Assembly (NCBI GenBank): GCA_001584585.1
Contig: LSYV01000020.1
Location: 1,124,728 to 1,188,727, forward strand
DNA from: Gonium pectorale
Lineage: Eukaryota > Chlorophyta > Chlorophyceae > Chlamydomonadales > Volvocaceae
Reading direction: 5' to 3'
DNA: 64,000 nt
The translations under genes were made by a program, and so were the position numbers. Positions 45,866 to 57,932 of this stretch are shown one piece after another (the first letter of the stretch is position 1; each line of letters starts with the position of its first letter). The notes below the pieces were generated by a model, which worked only from the letters and a program-made list of their open reading frames with translations, was not told the origin of the DNA and searched no databases.

Positions 45866-47267
45866 GAGGGCATCGCCTGCCCTGGCATGGGAGGCAGGCT
45901 GGCAGGGGACACCCAAGGTGGTCGTGGCGCACGCCTGGACAAGGCATGCTGCATGCAGTCCCATGCGGATAGTTTCGGTTCCCTTGCCGCTTGCTCGCTG
46001 AGGGTTGTTCCCGCACACAATTGAGCCGGAGTAATAAGCCATGAGGTAAAAGTGGGTTCCGAGGAGCGGTCGGGACGCACTGGCCTTCAGCGGTTTGCGA
46101 GAACGAGGCGCTGCTGGCTGCATTTAGGGTCCGTGTCACCTATACGTTACCAACTTACCATTGAGAGAAGACTTCGTGAGTGAAACTGTGGGATGTCTTC
46201 AGCGGATTTTCCGTAATGCAGAGGGCGTCGCCACGCCATCTGCTAGGCTTACATTTGTGCACAAATACGTACCTGGGAGTCATGGGTTGTGAATTGTCTT
46301 GATGGTCACAATGCGGCGCCGTTGTGTTGTGTGCTCACACAGATGGGTTAGTTGGGCATTCGGCTGTTGGATGGCGTTTATGAGACTGAATCCATAGGTC
46401 CATAGGTCATACGGCCGTTACCAAAGGCGTTACATGGCTGTACCGCTTAGGAAATCCGAGTAAACACGTGTCTGTGCAGCGGCGAACTTGCTGTTGGCAC
46501 CGTGTCTGGCCTGCTCATGCGACTACAAGGATTTGTGTGCCACAAACGGTGGCAATACAGGCTTGAGGCATACCTTGAGGCTATGTACATGGCCTCTGTC
46601 GTACACCTGCCCTAGGAGCGGAAGTGTCACGAAGATCTCGACGGCACTGATCCTACTGAATAGGCGAGAGAAGCTTCCATATGCAGCTGGAACGCTTGGA
46701 CAGGACATGCATTCGTGCTCCAAAAACTACACTGATAGCATTCGATGGTGCGGAGCTCATAGGAGCATGCTGTGCGCCCTTCCAAGTAGGGGTGATTGAT
46801 AGTCTGTTCTTCTCCTGTGGTCCGCCTGCCCCCGGCGCATCCCCGCGCATCCCGTGGGTAATAACCCTATGACAGCAGTAATGCCCTACGCCGTGGGTAA
46901 TAACCCTATGACAGCAGTAATGCCCATACATGCAGTGGTTCACAACGTTGTCCGACCATTGCAACTTCCCCCCGTAATTGCTCAGCGGCCGCTGAAACGC
47001 TACGCGCAAAGTGTTCTTGGGCCGGCAGCGGTCAAGTCTTTTGGGGCAAACCCAATCAAGCAAAGACTGTGATAATGGCTATGTAATGAAGGAGAAGAGT
47101 TGCTCCTGTGATGTTGTTTGCCTCGCGCGATGTACGGCAGGCCGAAACTCTAAGACCCAAAACTTGCGAAGAGCTAAGGGCTAATCCATTGTGTCGATTA
47201 TATCTCGAGCGCATCTTGAACTTAAGCTCTAAAGCAAGGTGGAACACACAAGGGGCCGGAAGCAGGG
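45866..47267. other. Intergenic region between OTC and FAP52
   Basis: 1.4 kb with no supported exon. It contains a 34-base direct repeat (46853-46925) and a TGTAA at 47082-47086 that may end the OTC transcript. That would leave under 200 bases for the FAP52 promoter and 5' UTR. Confidence 0.45.
46853..46925. repeat. Two 34-base direct repeats (period 39)
   Basis: Identical copies beginning cgtgggtaataaccctat occupy 46853-46886 and 46892-46925, separated by five bases. Perfect identity implies a recent duplication. No coding role is visible. Confidence 0.95.
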
Positions 47268-50200
47268 ATGGCGGAGCCGCTTGTCCTCAACTCTGTAATA
47301 GGTTTCGGTGGCCAGATAGACAACGGCCTGCTTGCACATCCCGATGGTCGCACCATAATTTACCCGCTGGGCAGCACTATCGTCCTGCGCGACCGCACAG
47401 ACTCGCGTTCGCAGGAGTTCCTCCAAGGGCATAGCGATAAGGTACAGTCTCAGCTGCATTGCACGCTCTGCGATAACCGGGTTAGCGAAACGTGCTGGCG
47501 ACACCCTTCCGCGTCCCAACCCTGGCCCTCCCACAGGTGTCCTGCCTGGCCCTGTCACGCTCGGGGAAGTACCTTGCGACAGGGCAGATCACATACATGG
47601 GGTTCACGGCCGACATTATCATCTGGGACCTTGAGTCCAAGCAGCTGCTCCACCGTATGGCGCTCCACAAGGTCCGAGCTGGCCCCACTTTGCGCTGCTG
47701 CATCCCTACGTGCTCTCCATGGGCACTCCCTCCGGGTTTGGCTGGTGCTGAGGAACTCCCCCTTCGCAACCCTGTCATAACAGGTGAAGGTGCAGGCGCT
47801 GGATTTCTCGTGCGACGAGCGCTACCTTGCGTCGCTGGGCGGCCAGGACGACAACGCGCTGGTGAGGGGGGGGGGGCGGTTCGTCGCTCGTCGTCGCTGG
47901 GGCAACCTAGGATTGGGTGGATGATCAGACCGTGCTTGTGCGCCCCGAAGAGAGGTGCCTGTGCCTGATCCTCACAGGGGGCCCTGCCGCGGACCCTTGC
48001 CTCGTCTTTGCCTGCCGAATGGGTTGAAACAGGACCGAGTTTGCTCTCACCCCTGTTTACCGCAGGTGCTGTGGGATGTGCAGACCGGCAATGCCATATG
48101 CGGTAGCCCTACAGCCACCAACTTCACAACCTGCGTCAAGTTTTTCAACAACAGCAACGACAAGCTGGTCACTGCTGGGAACTTCAACCTCAACGTGTGG
48201 ACGTACGACGCCGTGAACAACAAGCTGCGTCCGCAGGACGCCAGTCTTGGCACGCTTAAACGCGTGTTCAAAACCATCAGCATCGACAGCAACGACCAGT
48301 ACGTGCACTGCGGCACCACAACGGGAGATGTGTTGCAGGTGCGCCGGCAGGCACAACGCCGGGCGGGCGGTTTGGAGAGCAATCTAAGTGGCAGCAGAGG
48401 GCCAATCATGGGCATCCGGATGCGCTGGGCACGTGGATGTATCTGTGACTATGGGCACGTCATCGCGCTATCGGCTCATTGCATGAGAGTAGCTCCCCCG
48501 CTATATCCATTTCCGCCAGCGTTGGCGCCAGACGCCACTCACGCCGCCGCCTCTTGGGCATTGCACGTCCATGAGCGACCTTGTGCCAACCTTACAGATT
48601 GCGCTTGAGCGCGTGCTGTTCAAGAACACGGGCCCCGCGAAGGGCAACGTGCAGCTAGGCGTGACCGCCTCATGTGAGGTGCCCACGGGAGACATGCTGG
48701 TGGGAGGCGGCGACGGCTCGCTGCAGGTGCGCTTGCCGGGCCAGACAGCTGCAGGGGCCGGTGTCAGCCACTGGCGGGTAACACGGCCCTCGGGCTATGG
48801 CTGCAGCTGAGTTTGAGATTGTGGCGACTTCATGTTCAACCCTGTTGAATGGAGCAGCCCGTGAAGCTCTGACTGACCAGCCCTGGTACCACCCTTGCGG
48901 CCTCCAATCCGTCCTATCAGGTTCTGCGAACCGTGCCGGAGCCGTCGTCCACCAACCCCAAGCTGCTGCGCAAAATGCCCGCAATCGCGGCGACGCGCGT
49001 GGAGGGCGCCGTGACGTCCATCAGCCTGGCAGAGGTGACTAGCCGCGCCTTTACCTTCTACGTGGGCACAGCCATGTGCAATATCTACAAGCTCACTTAC
49101 GAGCCAGCCACCAGCAGGTGAGCCCGTGCAGCGGCAAATAAAGGCGCAGGGGCAGGGGCGCAGAAGCAGAGCAAATGGCAGTTCTGCATTAGGATAGGAA
49201 TGTTATTCTGAATGGAAATCATGCGTCCACATAGCGCGCTTGCGACGGGGCGTATTGCAGGAGTCCCAATGCACGGAGAGCCGTTCGTTGCACAGCAAGG
49301 GCACCTTGATGACACGTACACATCCCTGCGGTGTGGCGCGCAGGCTAAAGGAGGAGCTGATTCAGACGGCTCACGCAGAGAAAATCAACGGCCTGGCCTT
49401 CCCGTACGAGTACTCGGAGGTATTTGCCACCTGCGGCACCGGCTTCATCCGCCTGTGGCACCTCTCCACCTGCCGCGAGCTGCTGCGCATTGCGGTGCCG
49501 AATCTCGAGTGCTTCTGCATAGCGTTCACCGCGGTAAGGATAGCTGTCGCGTAAAGTGGGGGTGGGGCCAGAGGGGAGAGCGGTCAAGCTCATCTGGCCG
49601 GTGTCTGTTGCGACCGTATGTTAGCCCTGACGTCTACCATGCAGTCTCCTTCACAGACCCGCAATTGGGTCTTGCAGGTATGCGCTCAAACAGGTGATTT
49701 GACGGCCCTGATCTTGCGCTGGTGCCTCTCCTCCAACAGGACGGCACGACCATCCTGTCCGGCTGGTCGGACGGCAAGATACGCGCGTTCGGACCGCAGA
49801 GCGGGAAGCTCATTTTCACCATCAACGATGCGCACCAAAAGGCCGTCACGGCCATCGCCGCCACATCGGACTCGTCAAAGATTATCAGCGGCGGCGAGGA
49901 GGGCATGGTGCGCGTGTGGCGCATCGGGCGCAACTCGCAGGCGCTGGAGGCGTCCATGAAGGACCACAAGGGGCCCATCAACTGCATCCGCATCCGGGCA
50001 GCGGACGACGAGTGCGTGTCAGCATCCTCGGACGGCTCGTGCATCATCTGGGACCTGCACACCTTCAAGCGCCGCACCAGCCTCTTCTCCAACACGTTCT
50101 TCAAGTCCGTCGTATACCACCCTGACGAGTCGCAGCTCGTAACGACCGGCACGGACCGCAAGATCACTTACTGGGACGCGTATGACGGCAATGCAATCCG

Positions 50201-50465
50201 GATCATCGACGGCAGCGATAACGATGAGGTGAACGCGCTGGCGGTGGATCGGGACGGCGAGGCCATCGTCAGCGGCGGCGGCGACAAGCTTGTTAAGCTG
50301 TGGGGCTACGACGAGGGACACTGCTACTTTGTGGGCGTGGCGCACAGCGGGGCCATCTCGGGCGTTGGAGTCACGCCCGACAAGCAGCGGATCGTATCGG
50401 TGGGCACCGAGGGGGGCATTTTCATCTGGGACTACCAACGACCGCAAACGTTTGCGGAGATCTAA
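47268..50465 (+). CDS. FAP52: CFAP52/FAP52 (WDR16), ciliary WD40 microtubule inner protein
   Basis: FAP52 is a double-WD40-propeller protein that sits inside the B-tubule of axonemal doublets. Eight exons (47268-47441, 47537-47671, 47784-47861, 48066-48338, 48598-48726, 48921-49117, 49344-49533, 49740-50465) join in phase to about 633 residues, close to the family length. Diagnostic segments align with animal CFAP52: NSVIGFGGQIDNGL, YPLGSTIV, EFLQGHSDKVSCLALSRSG, YMGFTADIIIWDLESK, NAICGSP, VFATCGTGFIRLWH, RELLRIAVPN, LSGWSDGKIRAF, ECVSASSDGSCIIWDL, TGTDRKITYWD, KLVKLWGYDEG and GVAHSGAISGV. The ATG at 47268 starts the protein directly before the first conserved strand. A possible 21-base extra exon lies in intron 7 (49657-49677). 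Confidence 0.96.
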
Positions 50466-51329
50466 GCGGGCATGGGTGCGGAGTGTTTGGGGTGAAGGCT
50501 GGGGATGGGGGGGCCTGGAGGGCTTTGATGGTGTGGGAAGGGTCGAGAGGCGGGGATAGGGGCCAAGAGGTGGCGTGCAGCCCGGCTCAAGTCAGAACGT
50601 CGTTACGGAAGGAGTTGTGGGTGAGGGCTAGTTACAACAAGCTATACGCGGCGCCTTGACAAAGCTTGGCATGGTTAACGGCTGTGCGGAACCTGGTGCA
50701 TGTTAGTTTTGTACACGACTCGTGACTTGGTTTTATTGTTGTTGGTTCCGCATGCGGAACCTGCAATGGATTGTTGCTTCCGCATAGGTGTTTAGTGGGT
50801 AGACACGGCCCACGAAAGGCTGCACCGCAATGGACGCCCGCTCCACGAAGGTTTACTCGCTGCAATGCGCTGCGGGGCGTGGACATGATTCGCATGACCC
50901 ATCTGCCAACCCTGGTGATTGCCAGGTTCATTGGAAGCATGCGCACAGGAAGCGCATGAGGTTCTCATGTACATAGGATGAGACGTCACAGTTTTTCGCT
51001 CCTGATCTTACGTGGCGATCCTTGCACGTACCGGTGTGCGACCGGACGATGTAACGCCGTAAACCAGTGTGACTTCCTTGGCCCATTCATTTTCCAGCAC
51101 CTTCCCCGCTTGACCCAAAGGCTTGCGAGGTGTAGCGCAAGGGCCCCAAATCGCACACGGCGGCCCTTCATAGTCTCCTAGGTGAAGGTGTAAACTCTTC
51201 CAATCGCTGCGCTACCACGACACGCAGGGTCCTGTGCAAGTCTTCATACACCATGCCCTGACTGACAGGCTCACAAGCGCATACAGTCCACTCCTGATAC
51301 GCAGCCAGCCAGCCGCGATTGCCGCCCGT
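50466..51329. other. Convergent, probably overlapping 3' UTRs
   Basis: No coding exon is seen between the FAP52 stop (+) and the stop of the acyl-CoA-binding gene (-). A plus-strand TGTAA lies at 51050-51054 and a minus-strand one (TTACA) at 50632-50636. If both are used, the two transcripts overlap by about 420 bases. Confidence 0.5.
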
Positions 51330-52640
51330 CTACGACGCCGGCGCCGGCGCCAGTACCGCAGCGCGGGTGTCCTTGTACAGTGCCGCGGGAACGAACTCGT
51401 GGAACAGCTTGACGAAGCGCAGCCGCGCCTTGGCCGAGTCGGTGCCGCGCAGCGCCGTCCAGGCGTCCCAGCGGGCGCGCCCCTCGAAGTCCAGCCCGCC
51501 CCGCTCTGCCCACATGGGCCGCTCGCTAGAGTTGTCGCCCTGGGTGGCCTGCGCTGCGGGAGATGGAAAGTCAAGGCACGGGCGAGCACTGCCGACAGCG
51601 CAACGTGCATGGCAAGCCCGCAAGCCTGTGCGCATACACCTGGTCGGTACCAGGGACCAAAGGTCATCCCTGTACTCGGCGCCCTGCTGGAAACATCGCA
51701 CCCCAGGGTGTGTATGACCGTAGAGGCTGCCGTTTCCTGTCCGTTTCCTTTTTCATCGACGGTTGCAGCGCGGACCACGAGGCAGCATACTTCCTAACAG
51801 GGGGCAACAGTGCGCCGTACGATACAGCAAGGCGCTGAACGTGCCTGCATGTGCAGTGCATAGAGGCGGTAGAAGTCGTCGGGTTTGACGGTGGCGCCAC
51901 CGGGCTTGCTGACCATGCGCCAGTTGAGTTTCTCGTATTGGCCTGTGGGCGCATTTGCGAGCAGTGCTCGGGGTGTTCAGGAGTCGCCGACCCAGCCGGA
52001 GAAAAGCAGAGATACACGGGCGAACACAGCACACAACACTACCGCCCTGGCACCGTCCGAAGCCCGGCCCGATTCAAAGGCTAAGTCGTCCTGTTCGGGA
52101 CAACGACATGTTTACTCAAGCGCATGCGTCCCGCGAATCTTGCAACGCACGGCAGCAACTGACCACGCCGGTCAAGCCCCGTGGCTCGCCGTACCGGCCA
52201 GGCGTTCAAAATCATCCACCGAGTACTCGGCCTTGGCGTGGGGAGAGCGGTCGGCGCTGTCGGCCCGCGCAGCCGCGAGGTTGAGCTGGCGCAGGCGCGT
52301 CCGTGCGGCTGCGCTCAAGGGCAAGCGCGCGGGAAATATGTGGGCGGGTGTGGGGGTACGGTGGTAGCCAAAAGCTGCTATGCAGGGGGACTTGCACCAG
52401 CGGGCATGCAGTCGTACCGCAGGCAACCCGGTTCGCACGCGGTTACGGTTTGGCATGCTCACCGCGGAGCTTCTGGCGGTGGTCGCCCGGGGTCGCATCC
52501 AGGAAGGCCGCCTCTGCAATGGCCTCCGCCAGTGCCTCGCGGTCGTCTCCGGCGGCATGCAGCAGGGCTACCGCGGCATCCGGGTCGCGCTTGGACGGCC
52601 CGGAGCTGTTGACGCCGCCGGCGCTGGGACCTGGACCCAT
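51330..52640 (-). CDS. Acyl-CoA-binding-domain (ACBP) protein
   Basis: Four minus-strand exons (52463-52640, 52195-52308, 51845-51942, 51330-51548) give about 202 residues. The C-terminal half is an acyl-CoA-binding domain: DDFYRLYALHMQATQGDNSS, ERPMW, then LDFEGRARWDAWTALRG with the classic DFxGxAxWDAW helix, and FVKLFHEFVP. These proteins carry long-chain acyl-CoA esters in the cytosol or at membranes. The N-terminal half is a charged helical extension (DPDAAVALLHAAGDDREALA, then RTRLRQLNLAAARADSA), not part of the minimal 90-residue ACBP fold. Intron 3 poses a choice. A GC-AG intron restores LHMQATQGDN exactly, as in the family. A GT donor four bases on (exon end 51841, next exon from 51553) inserts two residues. 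The ATG at 52640 is the first that opens this reading; a further upstream exon cannot be excluded. Confidence 0.8.
51668..51735 (+). repeat. Dispersed repeat family, right copy
   Basis: Matches the minus strand of 9201-9131 with about six mismatches over roughly 64 bases by eye. It lies in intron 3 of the acyl-CoA-binding gene, on the opposite strand to that gene. Confidence 0.8.
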
Positions 52641-53096
52641 GGGTCGTGCTGACTGGCCTTTAGACTGCACAAGAACCAGAGATGCTGCTCCTGCCTGAAC
52701 CCAGTCTGCAGGGCTCCAATATCTGTGACACCTTTTTGGACTGAAGTTGACTGATCGCAGTGCGAGCAATCTCAGACGGTGTTGACGCGGTTCTATCAGT
52801 GCTGCAAGAGCTTTAATGCCTGATTAGGGACCATGAAGCAAGCGAGCGACAGACCTGAGCGTGCGTTACGACCATTCGCGCAGTAAAGCGCCGGAGTGTT
52901 ACTTGAGGGCGCCTGTCAAGAGATCCCGCTTGTCTGCATCGCGACTCCGTATCTGGCGGCCATTCCGAGGCAACACATCACAGTCGGCCCCTCCAAGGCT
53001 CAACGTACTGAGCTACTGACCCCGTTATTGCCATTGCGGGATTGCCACGCGTCGCAAACGGCTGTCACCACCCAGGGCCCAGTCACTGATTGCACA
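52641..53096. other. Short spacer between tandem minus-strand genes
   Basis: 456 bases hold the 3' UTR of the S1-domain gene and the promoter of the acyl-CoA-binding gene. I see no exon and no minus-strand TGTAA signal within it. Confidence 0.45.
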
Positions 53097-56000
53097 CTAC
53101 CGCCTGCGCCCCCCGTCCGAGTCGCTATCGCTGCTGCTGCCGCTACTGCTGCGCGACCGGCGCCGGTCACGCCCCCTGCTCTTCTTGCCCTTCTTCTTGT
53201 CTTTCCCCTTATCTTTCTTGGACTTCTTCTTGTCCTTCTTTTTGCTGCTGCGGCCGCCGCCGTGCGCCTCTAGGATCGCCAGCGCCTCCTCGATGCTGCT
53301 GATGCGCTGCCCGCCCGCCGCGCCACCGGCCCCCGCCCCCACCAGGTCCAGCAGCATGGAGGCTGGGTCCACATCCCGCACACCCTTGAGCTCAAACTTG
53401 GACGAGGCCGGGAGCTGGGTCGGCGCGGGTTGATGTTGTGAAGGCCCCGGGGGAGGCCCCGGGAGCGAGCCGGGTGCCGGCGGGGCACCAGCCCCTCCGC
53501 CCTGCGTCATCCAGGCCGGGAGGACCATGCCGCGGCCTCGACCCGCCGGCGCTGACGGCGGTGGCAGGCCGGAAATGCCTGCCCCTAGGCCGGGAATGCC
53601 GGGCCCTAGGCGTGGACGGGGCCATGTAAGGGGAAACATCCAGTGAGCACGGGGCTATATCGGGAGGCGAGCATGCGAACAGCCCTAACAACTCCAAAGC
53701 CGGTCCTGCGCAAGAGCTTCTGAGAGGCAGTGTGACTCACCGCCACGACCTTGCCCAGGCGGCCCCGGCTGCGGCGCACGCGGCGGCGGCTCCTCCTCAA
53801 GCAGCTTGTACTGCGCCGCCGCCTTCTCGTTGACGTACAGCTTTGTGTCCCCTGCCAGGTGGCCCCAGTCGATTTTGCCGCCTGTGGCGTACAGGATGCA
53901 GAGCAGCAGTCAAGGGACAATAGACTTCCACGTCAGCTGATTAGGCTAGATTTGCGCGCACGCCGTGATTTCATCGACGGTTCGAGCAGGACGGCGAGTG
54001 AGTCTAAGTACGGAGCGGCCAAGACCACTCGCCAAGACACCAACAAAGGGGCTGCTCGGCAATTCGTGGATGCAGGACTGAGGGCACCGACGCTCGCAGG
54101 GCACGCAGCACGAGGCGCTTAGGTGTTGCGGGTTAGCCACATGGCAGATCGCGAAAACACGGGCAGGTTAATCCACCCAAACCAAGCCCAGCGGGTTGCT
54201 CCACCCCGAGACTCTCTGCCATAGCACATGTAATGGAACCCACCTCGGCCAACCTCGCCAACTGTCGAGCCAACGACTCCGCCACCTGCCCCACGTCCCG
54301 CTGCGTCGCGCGGCTTGTACCTGCCGATGACCGGCAAAGCAAGAGTGGGCAACGTGGATGTTGGAGGCAAGGCCACCACACACAGGCGGCAGGCAAAGCA
54401 GCCAGCCCTTCCACACAACAAGCCCCCATTTCCCTGCGGATCCTTGCCGAGATGGCCTCCGTGCTCTGGCCTCTCCCTCAGTGAAGGTGGCACGGGCCGG
54501 CCGCTGCCGTACCTGGTCATCGCAGGATCCAAATCTTCCCCGTCCGCCTGGCTGACGAGCTTGATGGAGCAGCCGATCTTGTAACCGCCTCGGGCCTCAT
54601 CTGCTGTAACCTCAACCACCTGCGCTGCCACAGCACTCCTATAGTCAGGACAGCACGTCACGCCCGAAGGCAGACTCAACGAAGAGAACCGGCTCACGCT
54701 TGGGTCCAATATTGCACCGAAGGGCTCTAGCTTGCGGCTGTACGCCTAATCATGTTGTGCCACCCGCGTGAGTAAATGACAAGAGGATAGTAACTTGCCG
54801 TGGGAGAGACTCTCATGGAGAGGGCAATGGCGAGCGGTGCCCTTCACCAGAGCATTGACCCCGGTGTTCGCGAGATCTAGGCTTCGGCGCTGCCGCCCCG
54901 ACGAGCCCTTCGGCCGAACCCGAATGCCCAGGGCTTCCTCACCTTGACCCATATCTGCTCGCCCACCGTCACGACCCCCGCCAGCTCGGCCTTCTTCTGC
55001 TCGTCGCTGTCCTCCTTGCTGAATGACAGATAGTTGCTAACCTGCCCGTAGACGCGGCGACAACGGGGTAGGGGCAGCGGGCCACGTGCTTCAGTCGCGT
55101 GTTTGATACATCCGCGTGTATCAAAAGTACCAGCACTTATTGCAAGACCACCCCCCCCGAGACCGACTTTTTAAAAATGCATCATGCACAACGCCCCGCA
55201 CTCATGTTTGTTCAGCGCTGCTCTTACAGTGCACAGTACGGTACTGCCCCACCCTGCGCCAGTCACGGGTAAGGGATGGGACGGTGCGCACGCGGGAACG
55301 AGCACTAGCACCTTCGCCAGTGTGGCCGCCGGCCTCCCATACCTGGCTGGTGTGTACCAGGCCGTGTCTGCGGTAGCCCTCGAGCGCCACAAACACGCCA
55401 TACGCCTCGATGCGCTTCACCACCGCGCGGTGCACCGTCCCCGCTTCGGGCGGCTCGTCCGTCTCAGGGCCGCCTGTGGAGTCGGCCGCCAAGGCATGCG
55501 ACACTCGCTTCATGCAGTGCGGCAGAACCGTGGCGATGCCCAACATGCTCGCGTAGCTCTCAAACCACACCTGTCGCCCTGGCTGCCAGCGCCTCCGCGC
55601 CACTGGAGCCTAAACCCGCAACGCAAACCTGCACAGCTCTTCCCCTCCCCTCCCCCCTCCCCCTCCTGTGCGCGCCGCCGCACCTCGGCCCCGGCCGCCG
55701 CCGTGCTGCTCCGCCGCCGCCATGAGTCCGTTGGGGTCCAGGTCCGTCCCGGTTGCCTGGTCCACAGCCCGCATGCTGCCGTTGACGCGCATCTCGGCCG
55801 GATTCCGGTCGTCGGGGGTTACCTCCATTACCTTAACCCACACCTGACCGGAGCGGGAAGTGTATGCACGGTGCTCAATGCAAGCCGGTTGCTGTACGCC
55901 CGGACTCTAGGACAGCAACAACACGAACAACACGAACAACACGAACAACACGCTCTAGCTAGCTCTGGCGTCTCCGGCGCAACCATCGAGAGGGCACCCC

Positions 56001-57499
56001 ACGCATAGCCCTGTAGATACGGTATCGCATCCTAGTAAGTGAAGGTACTGCACCTGCTCTCCGCGCGGGAAGTAAAACTCCAGGGCCTTAACCTTGGCCT
56101 CGTCGTCGTCCTCACGGGTGAAGCGCAGCTCGTCGCTAACCTAGATCGGTCACGAGGTAGGTGGGCGGGCGATAAAGGGAAACGGACACTAGCGGGGAAA
56201 TCATGACCAGCGGCGCGCTCAAGGGCGTGAAAGCAGCTACTTAAGGACACCCGTCCTTGCCGGAAGCCGGGACACTGCCGGCTGTACGGGTGCTTGAGTA
56301 CATGATACATGCCTGCCGCCGGCGACATTGATGTCGCCCAGCCGTTGCACCAGTGGAGTCGCGTCTGCTTCGCCTGTCAATCAGGAACCACGTGCCCACA
56401 CTCCGCACCTGGGTGTTGTGCACCATGACGTGGCGCTTGTACCCGGGCAGGGCCACAAAGATCCCGAACGGCCGAACGGTGTGCACGGTGCCCCGATGGA
56501 TGGAGCCCACGGGCGGCGGTGCCAGGGACAGCGGTGGGGGCGGCAGCCCGCGGCCTGGGGAGCCATAGCGGGGGAGTGGTGACCCGGCGCAAAGGGCTGA
56601 ACAGCGCTTGAGGCCTTGAGGACACGCAACGCAATGCCACGCCGAACACACGTGGAGGGGAGCTGCAATGAAAGTTAAGTCCAAGGCCAGGTCTGTGCTG
56701 CTGAAAGGATGCCGGCGTGGCTGCCTCAAGCCGGGCTCTCGCTCCGCGAAAGAATGATACGCGGCAACTACAGGCGTGCTCGCCCTTGGTGTTTTGACGT
56801 GCCACAAGCCTTGAGCATCACCCTCGCCCACCGCTTCCCATGCCTACCGCTTCCATGCCCATCAGCAACACCACCATGCCGGCCGGGAGGGAAGCCTGGT
56901 GGCGGCGGGTTGTTCCACGCTCCCGCCTCGCCAGAACGGGGTCCCGCGTCGGGGCTAGGGCTGTGCCACCGCCGCTGCCGCTGCTCGCCACCGTCAACAG
57001 CCACTCCTGGTACGGGAGGGATCCCCGCTCCTACGTCGCCATCATGGCGGCGTGGAGAGCCCCATCGGTTGCTGCGGCCGTCATCCTGCCGGCTGCGACT
57101 GTGACTTCGGCTTCTTCGCCTGTCTCTGTCCCTACCACGGTCCCGGTCCCGCTCCCGGTCTCGGTGGCCCTGCTCACGATCGCGGGTGGGTTCCCTCAGA
57201 TCGCGCCCCCGGTCCCTATCGGCGTCCCTCTCCCTTCCCCGGTTGCTGCCAGGGACGTCGTGAGGGCTCCGGTCACGGCGGCGCTTGTGCTCACGACTGC
57301 TCTCCCGCTCCCGGCTCCGGTCCCGCCCCCGGCTTCGTTCCCGCTCGCGACTTCTTTCGCGGTCCCGTCGCCCACGCTCGCGGCTCTGGCTGCGGTGGCT
57401 GCGCCCGCCGTCGCGGCGATCGGCACGGTGTCCCCTGCCGTCCGGGTCTGGGTCTCCCCAGCGGCCGTCGCTGCGGGAACGGCTGCGTGACTTGCCCAT
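53097..57499 (-). CDS. RS-rich protein with two ZCCHC17-like S1 RNA-binding domains
   Basis: Ten minus-strand exons (56848-57499, 56409-56554, 56054-56140, 55684-55843, 55343-55473, 54943-55041, 54513-54619, 54244-54320, 53741-53881, 53097-53605) join in phase to about 702 residues. Residues 1-190 are a long Arg/Ser/Asp/Glu domain (RERERSRGRDRSRERE style) like splicing factors. Two S1 domains follow, each split over three exons. S1-1 (about 232-330): GSIHRGTVHTVRPFGIFVAL, VMVHNTQV, VWVKVMEV, ending SMRAVDQATGTDLDPN. S1-2 (about 356-455): GTVHRAVVKRIEAYGVFVAL, GLVHTSQV, QIWVKVVEV, ending SIKLVSQADGEDLDP. The xDLDPN ending is typical of human ZCCHC17 (pNO40), which has one S1 domain; its CCHC zinc knuckle is not seen here. 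The C-terminus is KKDKKKSKKDKGK then RS-rich. It is probably a nuclear or nucleolar RNA-processing factor. The start at 57499 (MGKSRSRSRSDG) is preferred; an ATG at 57580 is in frame. Confidence 0.85.
55917..55952. repeat. Four-copy 9-bp minisatellite (aacaacacg)
   Basis: Four perfect tandem copies lie in intron 3 of the S1-domain gene. The composition differs from the GC-rich surroundings. Confidence 0.9.
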
Positions 57500-57932
57500 A
57501 CCACGGATCAATTTGTGAGTACTAGCAACGGCAAGGTCGAGTACATGTCGGGGACTCCTGGAGGAATGAGAAAGAGACAAGAAATGTGAGCAAACAAGTC
57601 TGCATCAATCGAAACTGCGAAATCTAACCTCAACAAGTTGTGCGTTAATTCTCGGGAGCGGTTTTCGTACGACAGGTCGGTTGGTTGTGGGCAGAGCGGA
57701 ACTGGCTGACCCAAAAATACCCAGGTGACACTACGTAGAGCAGCTGTTAGAGGGCGCTACTATCTTTTCAGGCCTATGCTAGCTGCCCAAAGCTTCGCAG
57801 CGCTCTGACATGGCTCTTTTACAGCCGGGCACAACGTTCTGACTTACACCGTTTCGAACTTAATATCTGTTTACACGCTCTGAGCGCCTAGCTGTCACCG
57901 ACTGTTGACCCAGAGGGCTTAGGCACGCAACG
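57500..57932. promoter_or_regulatory. 433-bp bidirectional promoter region
   Basis: This short spacer separates the starts of the S1/RS gene (-) and the FAM161-family gene (+), so both promoters and 5' UTRs must fit here. It is visibly less GC-rich than the coding exons. No specific factor site is recognised. Confidence 0.5.

Noticed and set aside
55917..55952. CRISPR-like short repeat array
   Set aside because: Units are nine bases with no spacers, in a nuclear intron; this is a simple minisatellite.
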